From positions 11,231,820 through 11,295,819 of the forward strand of contig NC_135248.1 in the NCBI RefSeq assembly GCF_947623445.1: 64,000 bases of DNA, read 5' to 3'. The stretch comes from Clavelina lepadiformis (lineage: Eukaryota; Chordata; Ascidiacea; Aplousobranchia; Clavelinidae). Both the position numbers and the translations under genes were made by a program. The notes below the pieces were generated by a model. It made no database searches, was not told the origin of the DNA, and was given only the letters and a program-made list of their open reading frames with translations. Positions 36,215 through 47,800 of this stretch are shown here, piece by piece; the first letter of the stretch is position 1, and every line of letters starts with the position of its first letter.

Positions 36215-39200
36215 CTGTTTTATTGGTTCAGGTTGATGTCTCTTTACTGTGAAGCCGTAACCAGCAGTTTCTACTTTACTAAAAATCCAACGTCTATGCT
36301 CATGTACGTCGTCGCCAAAATCTGTCAACAAAAAGCTATACTTTTATTGTTTTCTATTAAGATATTTTCCACGATGTTATGCTTGTGATTTTGATCGAAC
36401 AAATAGCTTCAAACGTCAAACAAATGCATTAATTTTTGTAATTTAACTTTTTTACTAAACTGTATAGAAGTCTCTTTTGACAAAACGAATGATATTTTGT
36501 TTATTGAGCCGGCTAAAATTTCAAAATTTTTTACGTTTGATACTTGTTTTTCTGTTTTGCATGGCGATGGTTTAAATGTGACAAAATTAAGAAAGTTTGG
36601 TTTTGTTTAAACTATGTTAACTGTATGTTTGTAATTCTTTTAACTGAAAACCATAAATATTTACTCAAACTTTTTGTGCAGAATCGGTGTAATTTTCAAG
36701 CAACTTGGAAAGCTGGAATTAGTTTTGTAAATTTAACCTGCTGTTGTTTCACCAAAAAAACGGCGATTATGATGAATATCGATCGATCTTGAGAACGCAG
36801 CATTCTTGGGTGAATAACACTTTACTATACACCCATTTTATTAATACAGTTTTTTACCTGCATGGCTTGTGCCTGTCCCATAGACCTTGTTGTCATCATT
36901 TGACTTCTTTTTTTGTTTGCGCTTTTTGTGTTTTCTCTTTTTTATTCCTGTCTTGGTGTTATCCGTCTGCTGAAAAATACAGATTCTAAAAAATAACTTG
37001 TAGTTACGTGTTTCGTTGTCGCCCTAACTATTTTGTATTAATTTGATACACAATGTAATAGAACTGAATTACAATTAACCGTAATTCTACTTTATTGGTA
37101 CAAGTCTGATAGTTGTGTTTTACCCTGAGCATAAAAGAATGTTTAAACACCCGGGTTGGTTTACCTGGACAAGTCGGTATCTTAGCTGGTTGATGTGACA
37201 TTGATTTTGTTGACTCCACCATTCTGAATCAATTTATTGTCGGAAAATTTAATTTACTCACTTTTAACTCAAAATTTTTTTTTAATTCTGCAGCTTACCT
37301 GGAAAAATAAAGCTCCTTTCATTGCAAGAGCAATGTTTATATGTTCTGTCAATAAGCCGCCCTCCATTGCTATCTTTTCCACCCCGAAGTATGACGTGGC
37401 ACCCTCTGTTTTGTGTAGTCACTGCTCTATAATTATTTCTGTCTACCAGCTTCACCTCAATTTCTTCAATAAACTGGAGTTTTTCGAGTACTCGGAAAAT
37501 GTAGAGACGACGATTGTCGAGACTAATATTTTGAAAAAAGGTAAGGACTGAACTTCATTACGTTGTAACGTGTGCAATGTTGATATAATTACGTCTCTAA
37601 ATTTACATCTGTATCGCGTAAGGTTGGTTACCGGATCCGTGGTAACTTTTGTAATACTTATTTTCAAATCAAGTGGGTAATATATCATAGTTACTTCTTA
37701 CATTACTTGTTGTTGCCTATTCCTTGGAAAAATTATGGCTTAAAATAGTAAATTGGAATTTGTATAAAATTCAATAAGTTTATACAAAATAAAAGAACGT
37801 TTACATAGATTTTAAAAGGGAATAAAAATATAAATAAATCAATACAATAAGTTCATGTAAATTTTAATAAATATAAACAAACTCAAATAAATTCACTTAT
37901 ATTTATGTTATTTTGAAATGAACATATACAAAAACCAAACAGTTTTGAACAAATTTAAAAATTAACATAAACACAAATAAAATCCAATTAATTTATTCAG
38001 AACCGAATAGGGTAATAAATAGGTAATAAAAATTGATAAATTAAAAAAATGCAAATCAATTTATGTAAATCTGTATGATTTTGAGTAAAATTTGAAAAGT
38101 TTATACATATTTAAGCCAATTTATTTCAATTCCAAAAAAATTAGATAAATGGAAACAAAGACTTACGAGCTCATCAAAAATTGATTAGATTTATATTAAT
38201 TAAGGTTTTACCGATGTATTGGCAGATGATCGATTATTGGCTTTGTTGGCTATCGTGTTTGGGCCGAAAAATCGTATTCTATAATTGTTCGTGATTAAAA
38301 CTGTAATAACTCATAGATTCTCAATATTTTCGTAACAAACTGGATTAACTACGGCTTATTTAATCGGAAGCCATCGATATTGGCAGATATTGCATATACA
38401 ATCAATTGGTAATTCCTGATATAAATTAAACTAAAATCAATTGAGTGAATATTTAAATATTTCAATTATTCTTGTTATTTGAATGAATTTGATTATTTCA
38501 AATAAATCCATTTTTCTTCACTCGTATGTCACTATTGCGACGGTCTAGTTATGATGAGGTAACCAGGCCACCGTAGTGGGAACAAGAAAAAGAAAATTGC
38601 GTAATTTTTCCATTTCTGAATCTATTTCATTTTTCTTGAATCTATAGGAGTTTTTTAATTTAGTTTGTGTGAACCATTTCAGTTTGCTTATATATATATG
38701 TTTTAATTTTTATGAAATAATTCATTTAAAAAATGCTTTTATATATCAATTAGCTTAAATTTATTTGAGTAGCCTATACAAGATATTATACAAATTGAAA
38801 TAAAACTATATTGTTTTGTAAAAACTTATTCAAATTTACATGAAATGTTTTGATTATTTTTGAATTCATATGAAATTATTTGAACTTTCATAAATTTGTT
38901 CTAATTTGCATATACTTCTACAAATCTATTTCAAATCGTAATTTTTACTACAAGTAGCAAAAGATTTAATTGATAATTAAATTATAAATCTATTTGAAAC
39001 GCGGATAAGTAAATAAGTAAGTAACTATGGAAACGGTAAGCGTTGTTACGTCTGTTATTGAGTAAGAGGCTGCATTAATTATTTGTTGGAGCCGTACCTG
39101 TAGTATTTGTTACGTCGTGCGTAGACCTTTATCTTGGGGAAGTCATTAACGTTGCAATATCCACGAACGATGTCTTCACAAGTTTTGTTTACCAAATTGC

Positions 39201-39273
39201 CATTTTGGAAACGCATAGCTACGGTATCCTGTGTAAATTTGATCTCGGATGGCAACAGCTGAAGGACGTTCAT
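36215..39273 (-). CDS. DNRRLY-family protein, copy B (3' end unresolved)
   Basis: Paralogue of copies A and C. Five phase-consistent exons: 39273-39098, 37522-37299, 37223-37165, 36969-36858 and 36321-36215. Exon 1 gives LPSEIKFTQDTVAMRFQNG and VNDFPKIKV; exon 2 gives SLDNRRLYIFRVLEKL, TTQNRGCHVILRG and YKHCSC; exon 3 gives WWSQQNQCHINQ, matching the WW...CH...Q block of copy A. Exon 4 is strongly basic (KTGIKKRKHKKRKQKKK) and could be a nuclear-localisation or nucleic-acid-binding stretch. Exon 5 reads DDVHEHRRWIFSKVETAGYG. A further 29-nt exon (36084-36056; YEENVMSRTR) fits in phase. I could not place a membrane-anchor exon like those of A and C. The first intron (1.6 kb) is extremely AT-rich. 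Function unknown; fold assignment is inference. Confidence 0.6.
37700..39000. repeat. AT-rich low-complexity intron with degenerate short repeats
   Basis: Inside intron 1 of DNRRLY copy B, the first part is dominated by AAATAAA/ATAAACAAA-type words and the last part by TTCAAATTTACATGAAAT/TTGAATTCATATGAAAT-type words, so the two halves look partly complementary. This could be an old fold-back structure or plain AT drift. Confidence 0.35.
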
Positions 39274-41519
39274 GATTGTTTCTACTCATTGATCATGCTC
39301 CTGGAAAGATTGTCTCTTACTTAATATCAGCAGGACATATATTTCACAAATTCCTCGCTGCTTAAATTCTGCCCATAAAAAGGCCGATTCATTTCCGTCA
39401 AGTAATTTAAGGAATGGTTTTTCATTAAACTGCCGGCCTGGTTTGGTTGAATTGATTTGTTTGGTTTTGTGACGTTTTCAACCCATTACATTCCTACATA
39501 TTAATCCGTGATATTTCTGTCACGCCAAACTATTTGTCCGCAAATTCTTGCTTTAACGCCTCGTCACAAAGCCGCAAAATCGTGTTCTTAGCAACGTATC
39601 AGTGCAAAGGTCATGTTTTAAATGAAAAATGTTAAAGATTGCTTTTTCAAACCCAAAACAAAGCATTCTTACAGGGTGATACGACGCAAAAGTAATTTAC
39701 ATACAGTCCTTTCTATTCAAGCGCCCCATGTAGAATGCACACATCCTAATACGCTAATCAAAGTTTGTAATCTTACACGAACGGAGTTTCTAACACTGTT
39801 GAGGTAGACGTCAACGGAACATTTAGGCCTACGTTGCACGAATACAACGTGGGAGATTAAGTCAAAAGTAAAACATGTGGTTAAAAACATGCAACTACAC
39901 TTGTTTAGTATAGTAATGTATAGGAATGTATATGTACCAAACGTGAAAGAAATAAAATCCTTCTACGTCCTTCTATGCATCGTGCTTTCTACTCAGGAGT
40001 CAGTCCCTTGGAAGCATTCATGCTTTTAAGCGTGGTCAATGAAGACATAGTCTATACATAATAATGTTCATTTAAAGTGCAATTTAAAACATATCGAAGC
40101 ATGTTCATGAAGGTCCTCTAAAATTTGCTTCGTGGTTCCCAAATAACTAAAGACAACAGTTTACGGCTGACAATAATCTATCTACAAGAAGCCACATACT
40201 ATACTTGTACCAACTGAACTGAACTGACTGACAAGGTGTGGATAAATTATTTCTTTGTTTGAATGAGAATTTTAACTCCGACTTGCGTAAATATTAACCT
40301 GCTGTATATTTGCTAATGCTAAATTCACTTCGGAAAATTTATGAACTTTGTCACTTTTGACGAACAGAAGATATGCTCGTTAACCATTAATTTCTCGGAA
40401 ACGTTTGACAAAGTAACCTGTAAACAAGCTTAAAAGCGACACAATGTATTTGTATTTCTACCATGCACTTTTTTGTGTTTCTTACGCTTACTGGTTAAAC
40501 CTTTTGACAATATATACAGCGTACAGTGGACTGTACAGTAACATTTTCACAATAACTCGATGTGACACAAATTACGAGTCTAATTGAGACACATACACAC
40601 TAGCTTAATCTAGAGTCTTTCATTGAAAACAAATAAATGTTGGTATTAAGATCATGCGTTATTTTGTTTTACGTTTAATCAAAAAACAAAACTGGTATAT
40701 CAGCGGTACCAGTAGTCGACCACACGTGTAGGGAGCTGGTTTCTACATTAGTACTCCAGTTTGAGTAACTTTGCTGTAATTTAATTCATTTAATTTAATA
40801 ATAACAGTGCAAAAAAATGATTTCAGTTATCATATCAGTAAGTCGTACTTGAATATAGATTTGGATTAGAAGATATATTATTAAATTACTATATTATAAC
40901 ATTTTTTAAACATTAAGTTGACAAACAAACTGTTAAAGACTGTGTGAAATAGTTTGAAACGTGCGACCTTTTCCGGTGAAATAGTGATATAGCCTTTGAA
41001 TATTTATTTATAACTTACATTCACTCTGAACGTTGAACTCATTTGTTTCACGCCTCTCACCGTATCTTTTTGGCTTCTATTGTAGTACACGTATGTATTC
41101 TGTTTGCAATTTAGATCCTAGTTGGATAAAAAGCGTATTTTCCTTTTAAAGATAACACTTTGCTTTGTGAGACTGCACAGTATAACTAAGAATTTTTATT
41201 ATGATGGATCCCTTAATCAGTTCATCATCCTCAGCAGTTTCTGTACGTCATCGGAGTCAAGAACTGGGCTAATATTATATAGTGGGCAGGAAACAATGAA
41301 AAAGCTTATTACCTGCACCACTTATTTTGAAGTAGCACATATTAATGTAGTACAAAGAACAAAACAAATACAACGTGTACAGCAAGCTAGCAAGGCCTGC
41401 AAACAATATACGTGACCACCAAAAATAGGCGACAATGTAAAGTGGTTTTCTTCCACAGTTATTTATAAAAATATTTTCATAGTGAATCAAGTGTAGCATT
41501 ATGCTTATACTGATCACTT
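39274..41519. other. Spacer between DNRRLY copies B and C
   Basis: No gene, tRNA or clear transposon recognised over about 2.2 kb. It presumably holds the promoter of copy B just above 39273 and the 3' flank of copy C just below 41520. Confidence 0.4.
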
Positions 41520-42715
41520 CTAAAAAAACAACTTATGTTGCGCAACGAATACGATGAAAAGAGCAACGAAGAGCCAGCACAAAAACTTGCACGAAATTCC
41601 TGATTCTTCTTGTCGAAGGGTGAGTCGTGCTGTTTGCTGCTAAAAAGTAAAAAAATATAGTTTTATTTGATTCTTTGTACTAAAAAACAGCAGTATATGT
41701 TTATGTTGTCCGCTGAAACGCGTTCATATCGCCGTATAGGTACGCACTATGCAATACCGCATAAGCAAATATTTTATAAATGAACGATCGCCTCAATACA
41801 TGACGGAAAAGCTAAATAGTTTAGTTTTGTTTTGTCATAACGTATTCTGGAAACCGTTTCCTTTTTTATTTTTTTGATTTTACAAGTTTATATTTATTTA
41901 ACTTTGGTTATTTTATTTTTAAGTTAAGATTCTTAAATTGTTTCATCGCACTTTATAAAAAATTTGTTGTAGTTTGGAAGTTGGTGAATAATATAATCGC
42001 TTACGTAGTTGTCGTAGTTGTCGTAGTTGTCGTAGTTGTCGTAGTTGTCGTAGTTGTCGTAGTTGTCGTAGTTGTCGTAGTTGTCGTAGTTGTCGTAGTT
42101 GTCGTAGTTGTCGTAGTTGTCGTAGTTGTCGTAGTTGTCGTAGTTGTCGTAGTTGTCGTAGTTGTCGTAGTTGTCGTAGTTGTCTCTTTGCGTAGACTCC
42201 GGTTCAACATTATGGAGAGGAGCAGGCGAGCGAGGCAACATCACGTTTTTTCCGTTTCTAAGGCAACGGTGATAAGGATTCCACCATTCTACAAACATAA
42301 AAATGCTGCATGATTGTAACCATATAATTGAGAGCTTAAATTTTTATGGAAATTTTGCACTTTCTCGCTAATACTGTTATTTTTTCGATAAAAAACTTGG
42401 CTTTCGAACTTTCGAAAACCGTTTCTAAACTTAAAGAATTAACAAATTTCCTAATTTCTTGGAAATATCAAAAACATGTAACTAATACCTGGATAACGAT
42501 GGAAACGATAGGCAAAACATAAGCAATGTTTGTAGGTCAATGTTCTAATCCAACCGCCATTTATGTCCATTTTATTTCTAAGTTTGACGTGACAACCTTC
42601 GTTTTCTGTAGTAACCTCTCGATGACCAATTCTGTTTGTCACTCGCACCCTGATAGTTTCCAAAACCCCAAGGTTTTCCAGAACCCGAAAGATATACAAT
42701 CGCCGATTGTCCAGG
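41520..42715 (-). CDS. DNRRLY-family protein with (DNY)20 linker and membrane anchor, copy C (first exon decayed or missing)
   Basis: Three exons join in phase: 42715-42489, 42288-42005 and 41636-41520. The first gives LDNRRLYIFRVLENLG, TTENEGCHVKLR and YKHCLC. The second starts EWWNPYHRC, equivalent to WWDEVEHCH of copy A, runs through LHNVEPESTQR and then 20 uninterrupted Asp-Asn-Tyr triplets, ending at a GTAAGC donor. The last reads RLTLRQEESGISC followed by the hydrophobic LCWLFVALFIVFVA and a short HKLFF tail before TAG, matching the RQQESSNN-helix ending of copy A. This predicts a tail-anchored protein whose domain is tethered by a highly acidic, tyrosine-rich repeat. The expected first exon exists only as a damaged match at 43256-43410, so this copy is either a pseudogene or uses another first exon. 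Confidence 0.6.
42005..42184. repeat. Coding minisatellite, 20 perfect copies of GTAGTTGTC
   Basis: Exactly 180 bases of a 9-bp unit with no mismatch seen by eye. On the minus strand it encodes (Asp-Asn-Tyr)20 in frame with the second exon of DNRRLY copy C. Its lower edge abuts the exon's GTAAGC donor. Perfect identity indicates recent expansion or homogenisation; copy number probably varies between individuals. Confidence 0.95.
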
Positions 42716-43255
42716 CTGTCAACATAGAATTAAAACTGCAATGGAGTTTATTTTGCTTAATAACGTGCATTGTTCTAATCATCAATCACAACTTGTAACC
42801 GTTTTGAAATGCAATGATCTTTGTAAATATACAGCTGAAAATTATACTTTAAACTATAGCTCGAAAGCCACGTGCTCAAAACTGATGATGCCCGCTTCGG
42901 GTGAAATATATTTCTGGTTTTTAAATCTGCAAGCTGACTCTGGTTATAACTTTGTATTTTACTCCATACTAAAAATAAAGCCTATGTAGTCAATAACAAT
43001 TTTTCGTTGTTTTGTGTTGAAATGGCGATAATGACTTGTTGTTAAATATTAAAATATTCATATTATTGCTCTTATACAGGAGTGGCTTAATCAAATGCAT
43101 AATGATAATAATACATGTACTGTATATGCAGAGTTACATGTTGTTTGCGTTTGTAAAAACTTGCACATTTGATGCCTTAAAGCTAGATTTAAACAATGTC
43201 ATATATTTAAGCTTGTTGCAATCTGTACATAACTTAACAAGTTTCCATCATCCAC

Positions 43256-43410
43256 CTGAAATACGAATTGTTTTCCTTTAAAAATCCTATTGGATGGGAA
43301 ATTGTCCACGTCTAGTTCCTGAAGAACAATCCTCTTACCGTTTCTCATTGTAACGCCATCTTCAAAGCTCATTGCACATTTGAGCTAAATTTCACTTGTG
43401 ATGCTGAAAC
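43256..43410 (-). pseudogene. Damaged first exon of DNRRLY copy C
   Basis: Minus-strand residues SASQVKFSSNV and, in another frame, AMSFEDGVTMRNG and DVDNFPSNRIFKG align with SEIKFTQDTVAMRFQNG...DFPKI of copies A and B. One base is missing between the two parts. The donor at 43254-43255 leaves phase 0, whereas the next exon needs phase 2. The position expected for the start codon (just above 43410) has no ATG. It is either a decayed exon or a sequencing or assembly error. Confidence 0.55.
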
Positions 43411-44264
43411 TATATTAACTATCTTGCTACTAAATTCCAGCCCATATCCTCAGTCTATATCGCTAAAGTAAAGCCGACCTTTCAAGATAATCGATTGCAT
43501 TTTACTCTAAAAATCACGTTTAGTCTAACTTTGAAAGTTAAGCCTTAGTTGCTAAAGCTTCGTTTAACCAGCACAAAAAGTATTTCACTTCTGTTCTCAT
43601 CTCCGAGTCGCACAGAAAACACAAAAGCGTATTTGTGTGTTGTTGCTGCATTCAACGAGCAGCTGAAACGTGTTGACACATCTTGTTCCAGTTTTTATAC
43701 ACTAACCTGGAAAACGTTCTTTTTGTATCAATTCCTTGTGCAATTTTTAGGTTTATTATCTTCAGATGTTGATAAGTCAACATCAATGTCCTTTAGCTCC
43801 TAGAACATGTAAGCAATAAAGTTCCTTAACGATACCAACCGAAAGCGATTGTTGCCATGAAATACAGACCGTACAATCTCAATGCAAGTAAACATGTTGG
43901 TTGATTAAAATGTGTAAATCATTTTTTTGAATGTGCATCAAATTCCTGAAGCATATCGTTGATATAATGAGTCTTACAGCGAAGATTAATTTTCTATTTA
44001 AACCACTCTTCGCATCAACAATAACAAACCAAACGTCTACTGTACACAAACTGTTCTGTCACCGCATATAATACAGTTTCAATACCAAAATGAGCGCATA
44101 GAAAAAACCTTTCACTTGGTTTAAATTTAGTTTGTTTAACCTAACCCCATAACGATGGAGAGTCTACATTGAATTCTACTACAGACACAAAATAAGATTT
44201 GTTTGTGAAAGAAAACAACCAAAGCATATTTGAAACGATATGCGAGGATAAATAAGATGTAGAT

Positions 44265-44769
44265 CAGTGGTTCCCAAACTTTGTCTACTCGCGTACCATT
44301 TTTTTGGTTCATGTTGCGTTCGCGTACCACCTACATTGTAGGTGGTCCGACAAAACTCCAGAATTCACAAATAAAAAATGATAAGCAAAATGTTTACTAC
44401 AGGCTCGTGAATGTTAAACAAAAATTAGTCGAACTTTTACCGCCCTCGCTACAGTGCTACAACATAACTAAAGTATTACAAAAACTAACTTCAAGGATTT
44501 GTTATGTAGTAATAAACGACGTTGTATTTCGTCACAAAGAAACCCTGTTTTATAATCCAATGCGTCAATACCCTAAGAAATTAGTATTCAGTAGGGAACA
44601 TGGCATGAAATTTCACGCTCTACTTAATTTATGTGAATTAAATTAATGCCGAGGACAATAAAAGATCTTTTGTGATCGTTTAGTGTGAATTTGATAAGTT
44701 GCTCGCGTACCACCTGGAAGACCTTCGTGTACCACTAGTGGTACGCGTACCATAGTTTGGGAACCACTG
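44265..44769. mobile_element. hAT MITE, TSD ATGTAGAT
   Basis: Termini CAGTGGTTCCCAAACTTTG and ATAGTTTGGGAACCACTG are near-perfect hAT-type inverted repeats, flanked by the exact ATGTAGAT at 44257-44264 and 44770-44777. Sub-terminal GCGTACCACCT motifs occur at both ends. There is no transposase. It lies just beyond the 3' end of the glutathione synthetase gene. Confidence 0.9.
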
Positions 44770-44807
44770 ATGTAGATCTATTGAATGCAGATTTAAAAAG
44801 TCGGAAT

Positions 44808-44813
44808 TTTATT
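44808..44813 (-). terminator. Probable polyadenylation signal of the glutathione synthetase gene
   Basis: AATAAA on the minus strand, about 40 bases after the stop codon at 44851-44853. Confidence 0.5.
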
Positions 44814-44850
44814 GATTCTTTTCCTGCGTAATTCGTCATACTTTCCACCT

Positions 44851-47800
44851 TCAAACAAGAATTGGTGAATCGAGCACCGCTGCTCCTGTGAGGCAGCGAC
44901 CGTCGTTACTTCCACCAGGTGTTGTGCGCAGCAGATGGCCAGAGGAGAAGTTTTCGATAATTTTGTCTCCACGGCTGAAAAGAAGAAAATGTAAAATTCT
45001 ACCGCATTATGGTCACAGGCAATTTGCTACGAAGGTAAAAGATTTACTGATATCAGCAGACACATAAAGTTAGGTGAGTGAAACAAGAATGATGATGTAA
45101 AGCGTACGTCAGTATAACTCCAAATGTCCCGAACTCGCTGACAGCTTTGACTTCTTCAAAACCATTGGCAGTGACAAAAACGTTGTCAATTGGCTTCGGG
45201 CAAATTTTATCCATCAAAGTATAAGCACATCTTCGTTTATCGCTGCCGACCTCATTGAATAGTTTGATTATGTCATCACCGAAGTGATTGTCTCCTGATG
45301 ATCGGGACAAACAAAAGCTTGTTTATTATCAGACAATTGATCAAGAGTTGTTGAGAGTATTCTAGATAAATCAAAATAGTTTCAAATCTTTCACCTTCAC
45401 CCTCGCGCTCTTCCTTCACAACGTAAGAGTCGGGGTTTTTCATCGCCATTTGCACGAATTTGTCTCCATCAGAGTTCTTAAATGTTAAGAAAGTCATTTA
45501 ACCTCTGTGAAAAATCTATGTAGTATCTGTGGCAAGTGTTGGAGTCTTCAAACAACAAAAACTGAAACTGAGCTACGAAAGGTCAAGGCGAGATAAAAAA
45601 AGAAAAATCTTCACAGCAATGAAATTATTTCATAAGCAGCGAGGGATCAGAGCGAGCTTGGCGCGAAGAAGGATTTGCACCGAGAGGCGAAGTAGCGATT
45701 GATCTGTCGCGATACGGTAGCGCCACCGCACGATATAAAAAGCTCGTTATCGTGAATGGTAATATGATAAAAACTTTACAAATATTCTTATATTTGTATA
45801 CTGTATTTGTAAATATTCATTATTCAAATAATGGCACTGCTCGTCTTTTCATCGACGGCAATTTACTCCTTTTTATTTTACGACAACACATTATTATTTT
45901 TGATTTGTCTGACTGCGTTGCCACGATTTCATCGCATAACCGCGCTACCCTTTTTTAATTCGATGGCGATTTCATGGAGGGTTTCTTTTCCAATGACCCA
46001 ATTTCTTTTAACACGTTGTGGCGCTAGATGTCCAAGATGGCTGTGGACATCTTATACATCATTTCTGGTTTTACATTAACTCTAAGTAAAATTGAATTTC
46101 TTTATAATCAACCTGAAGGACAAAGGCATATTATTACGAAAAAAAATAAATGTCTTGCTGATTACATTGGAGGAATTTCAAATCAAACGTGCATTCGTTT
46201 TGGTGATGTAAATCAAAATTTCTCACAACGTATTGGTGTTAATGTTACTTCTTTACCATCTCCAGTGGATAGAATCCAACGAAAGTGCTCCTCACTTGTC
46301 GCGCCACCTCGGGATCATCAATAAATTTCTCAAGGACATTCGGTTGTGCCAAGGCTTCCTGCACCCTTTTGAACCCGGCAAGCTGATATCCAACCACAGG
46401 ACTTACCACTGCACAACTCATTTCAATTGTTCGCCGGATGTCCCAAGACTTGAGAAAAACAAAAACCGCAGCATTAAGCAATTGTTGTTACAAAATAAGT
46501 TCAACCAGTTCAACAATAATTCAATAGTTAAATAATTCAAGGGCAAATCAATCTGTGTCAACTATCAAGTCAAATTTGAAGTTGCAAGTTTTGCAACTAA
46601 ACTCCATCTTATCTCTATAGCGAAGTTTTATATGAAAAGTCATTTGAAATGACGAAAATTTTTTGAAAATCTTAACAAACTGAGATAAAGTTTTTCTTCG
46701 TTACATCAGAATTCATGTTTACTGTATTATAAACTACGTCACTGCGCTTTCTCATGAGTCATTCACATGCAACGCATCATCGGGTTATTTTTGTGCAATA
46801 TTTTGCGTTTACATTTCACTGGCGATCTATCAAATTATTGTAATCACTGAACCATCAAAATTAGCCGACGGTGACGTCAGGGTCAAGGTTACCCGCTCAT
46901 TGATGTAATCTTCAGGGCGGTACCCAGTCTGGAAGTAAACGACCGCGACCTCTTCATTGTTTCTGGTGGAACATGAAATTAGGGATATATTCACAGTATA
47001 CGCATTGACAAAAAGTTAGTCGATAAATATTTGTAGTTTTAAAGGTGGGTTTAACAGTAGATTCTAGTCAATCTAGTGTTATTGGTTTCAATACAAAGCT
47101 ATAAAAGCTCATAAACTAAACAAGTTGTCTCTAAGAATGTGATGGATCGTTATAAAATATGAAAAATATTCTTACACCATAAGCTTCTTATCTGGTGTTA
47201 GCATAACACAGCCGAAGAGTTGTGAGAATTTCTTCTTTCTAATGACGATATCTTTATTAACTTTAGAAATTGCATCTTCCATCGCACGTACATCAAAATT
47301 GTTTGGATCACACTCGTTAATCATGAAGAGAAAAATAGCGTCGGGATTGTCGTAAGCTTCCCAAGCTGCTTGGAAACCAAAACCAATCTCGCTCATGACT
47401 TTATTCGAAGGCAATTGTGACGTAAGAGTTTCCATTCCTGCATCTTTCAAGATACTGGAATGAACGGAGGTTAATTTGCTGCCGAATTCCATAAAAGCAC
47501 AAGCCAGAGTGTTCATTTCAATCTGCTTCGGAATGTGAGATTCTTTTCCATTTTCATCGACCTCGAGATGAAACAAGTAATCGGAGCGAAAAACGCCCAA
47601 CTCCAAGCCCTGGATAAAAATCAGCAGTAAAAATGTTATGAACATACAAAACAATAAGAGAAATTTCCTTTACATTCTTTCCAACTTGTCAAAGTAAATA
47701 CTGACCTTTCTACCTGAACACTTTGAAGCTTTGTAAAGATCGTACAATCTCTTTATGAAATCGTCAACATTGACAAGACTGTAAAAGAATACAAATAACT

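Noticed and set aside
42005-42184. CRISPR-like array
   Set aside because: The 9-bp unit has no spacers and lies in an animal coding exon; it is a minisatellite.
41981-42313. Plus-strand poly-Val and other-frame poly-Thr frames over the 9-bp repeat
   Set aside because: Any frame through a perfect 9-bp repeat stays open. Only the minus-strand DNY frame connects to homologous coding sequence and splice sites.
45640-46080. GC-richer block in a glutathione synthetase intron considered as a gene or MITE
   Set aside because: No consistent terminal repeats, duplication or coding homology could be established by eye.
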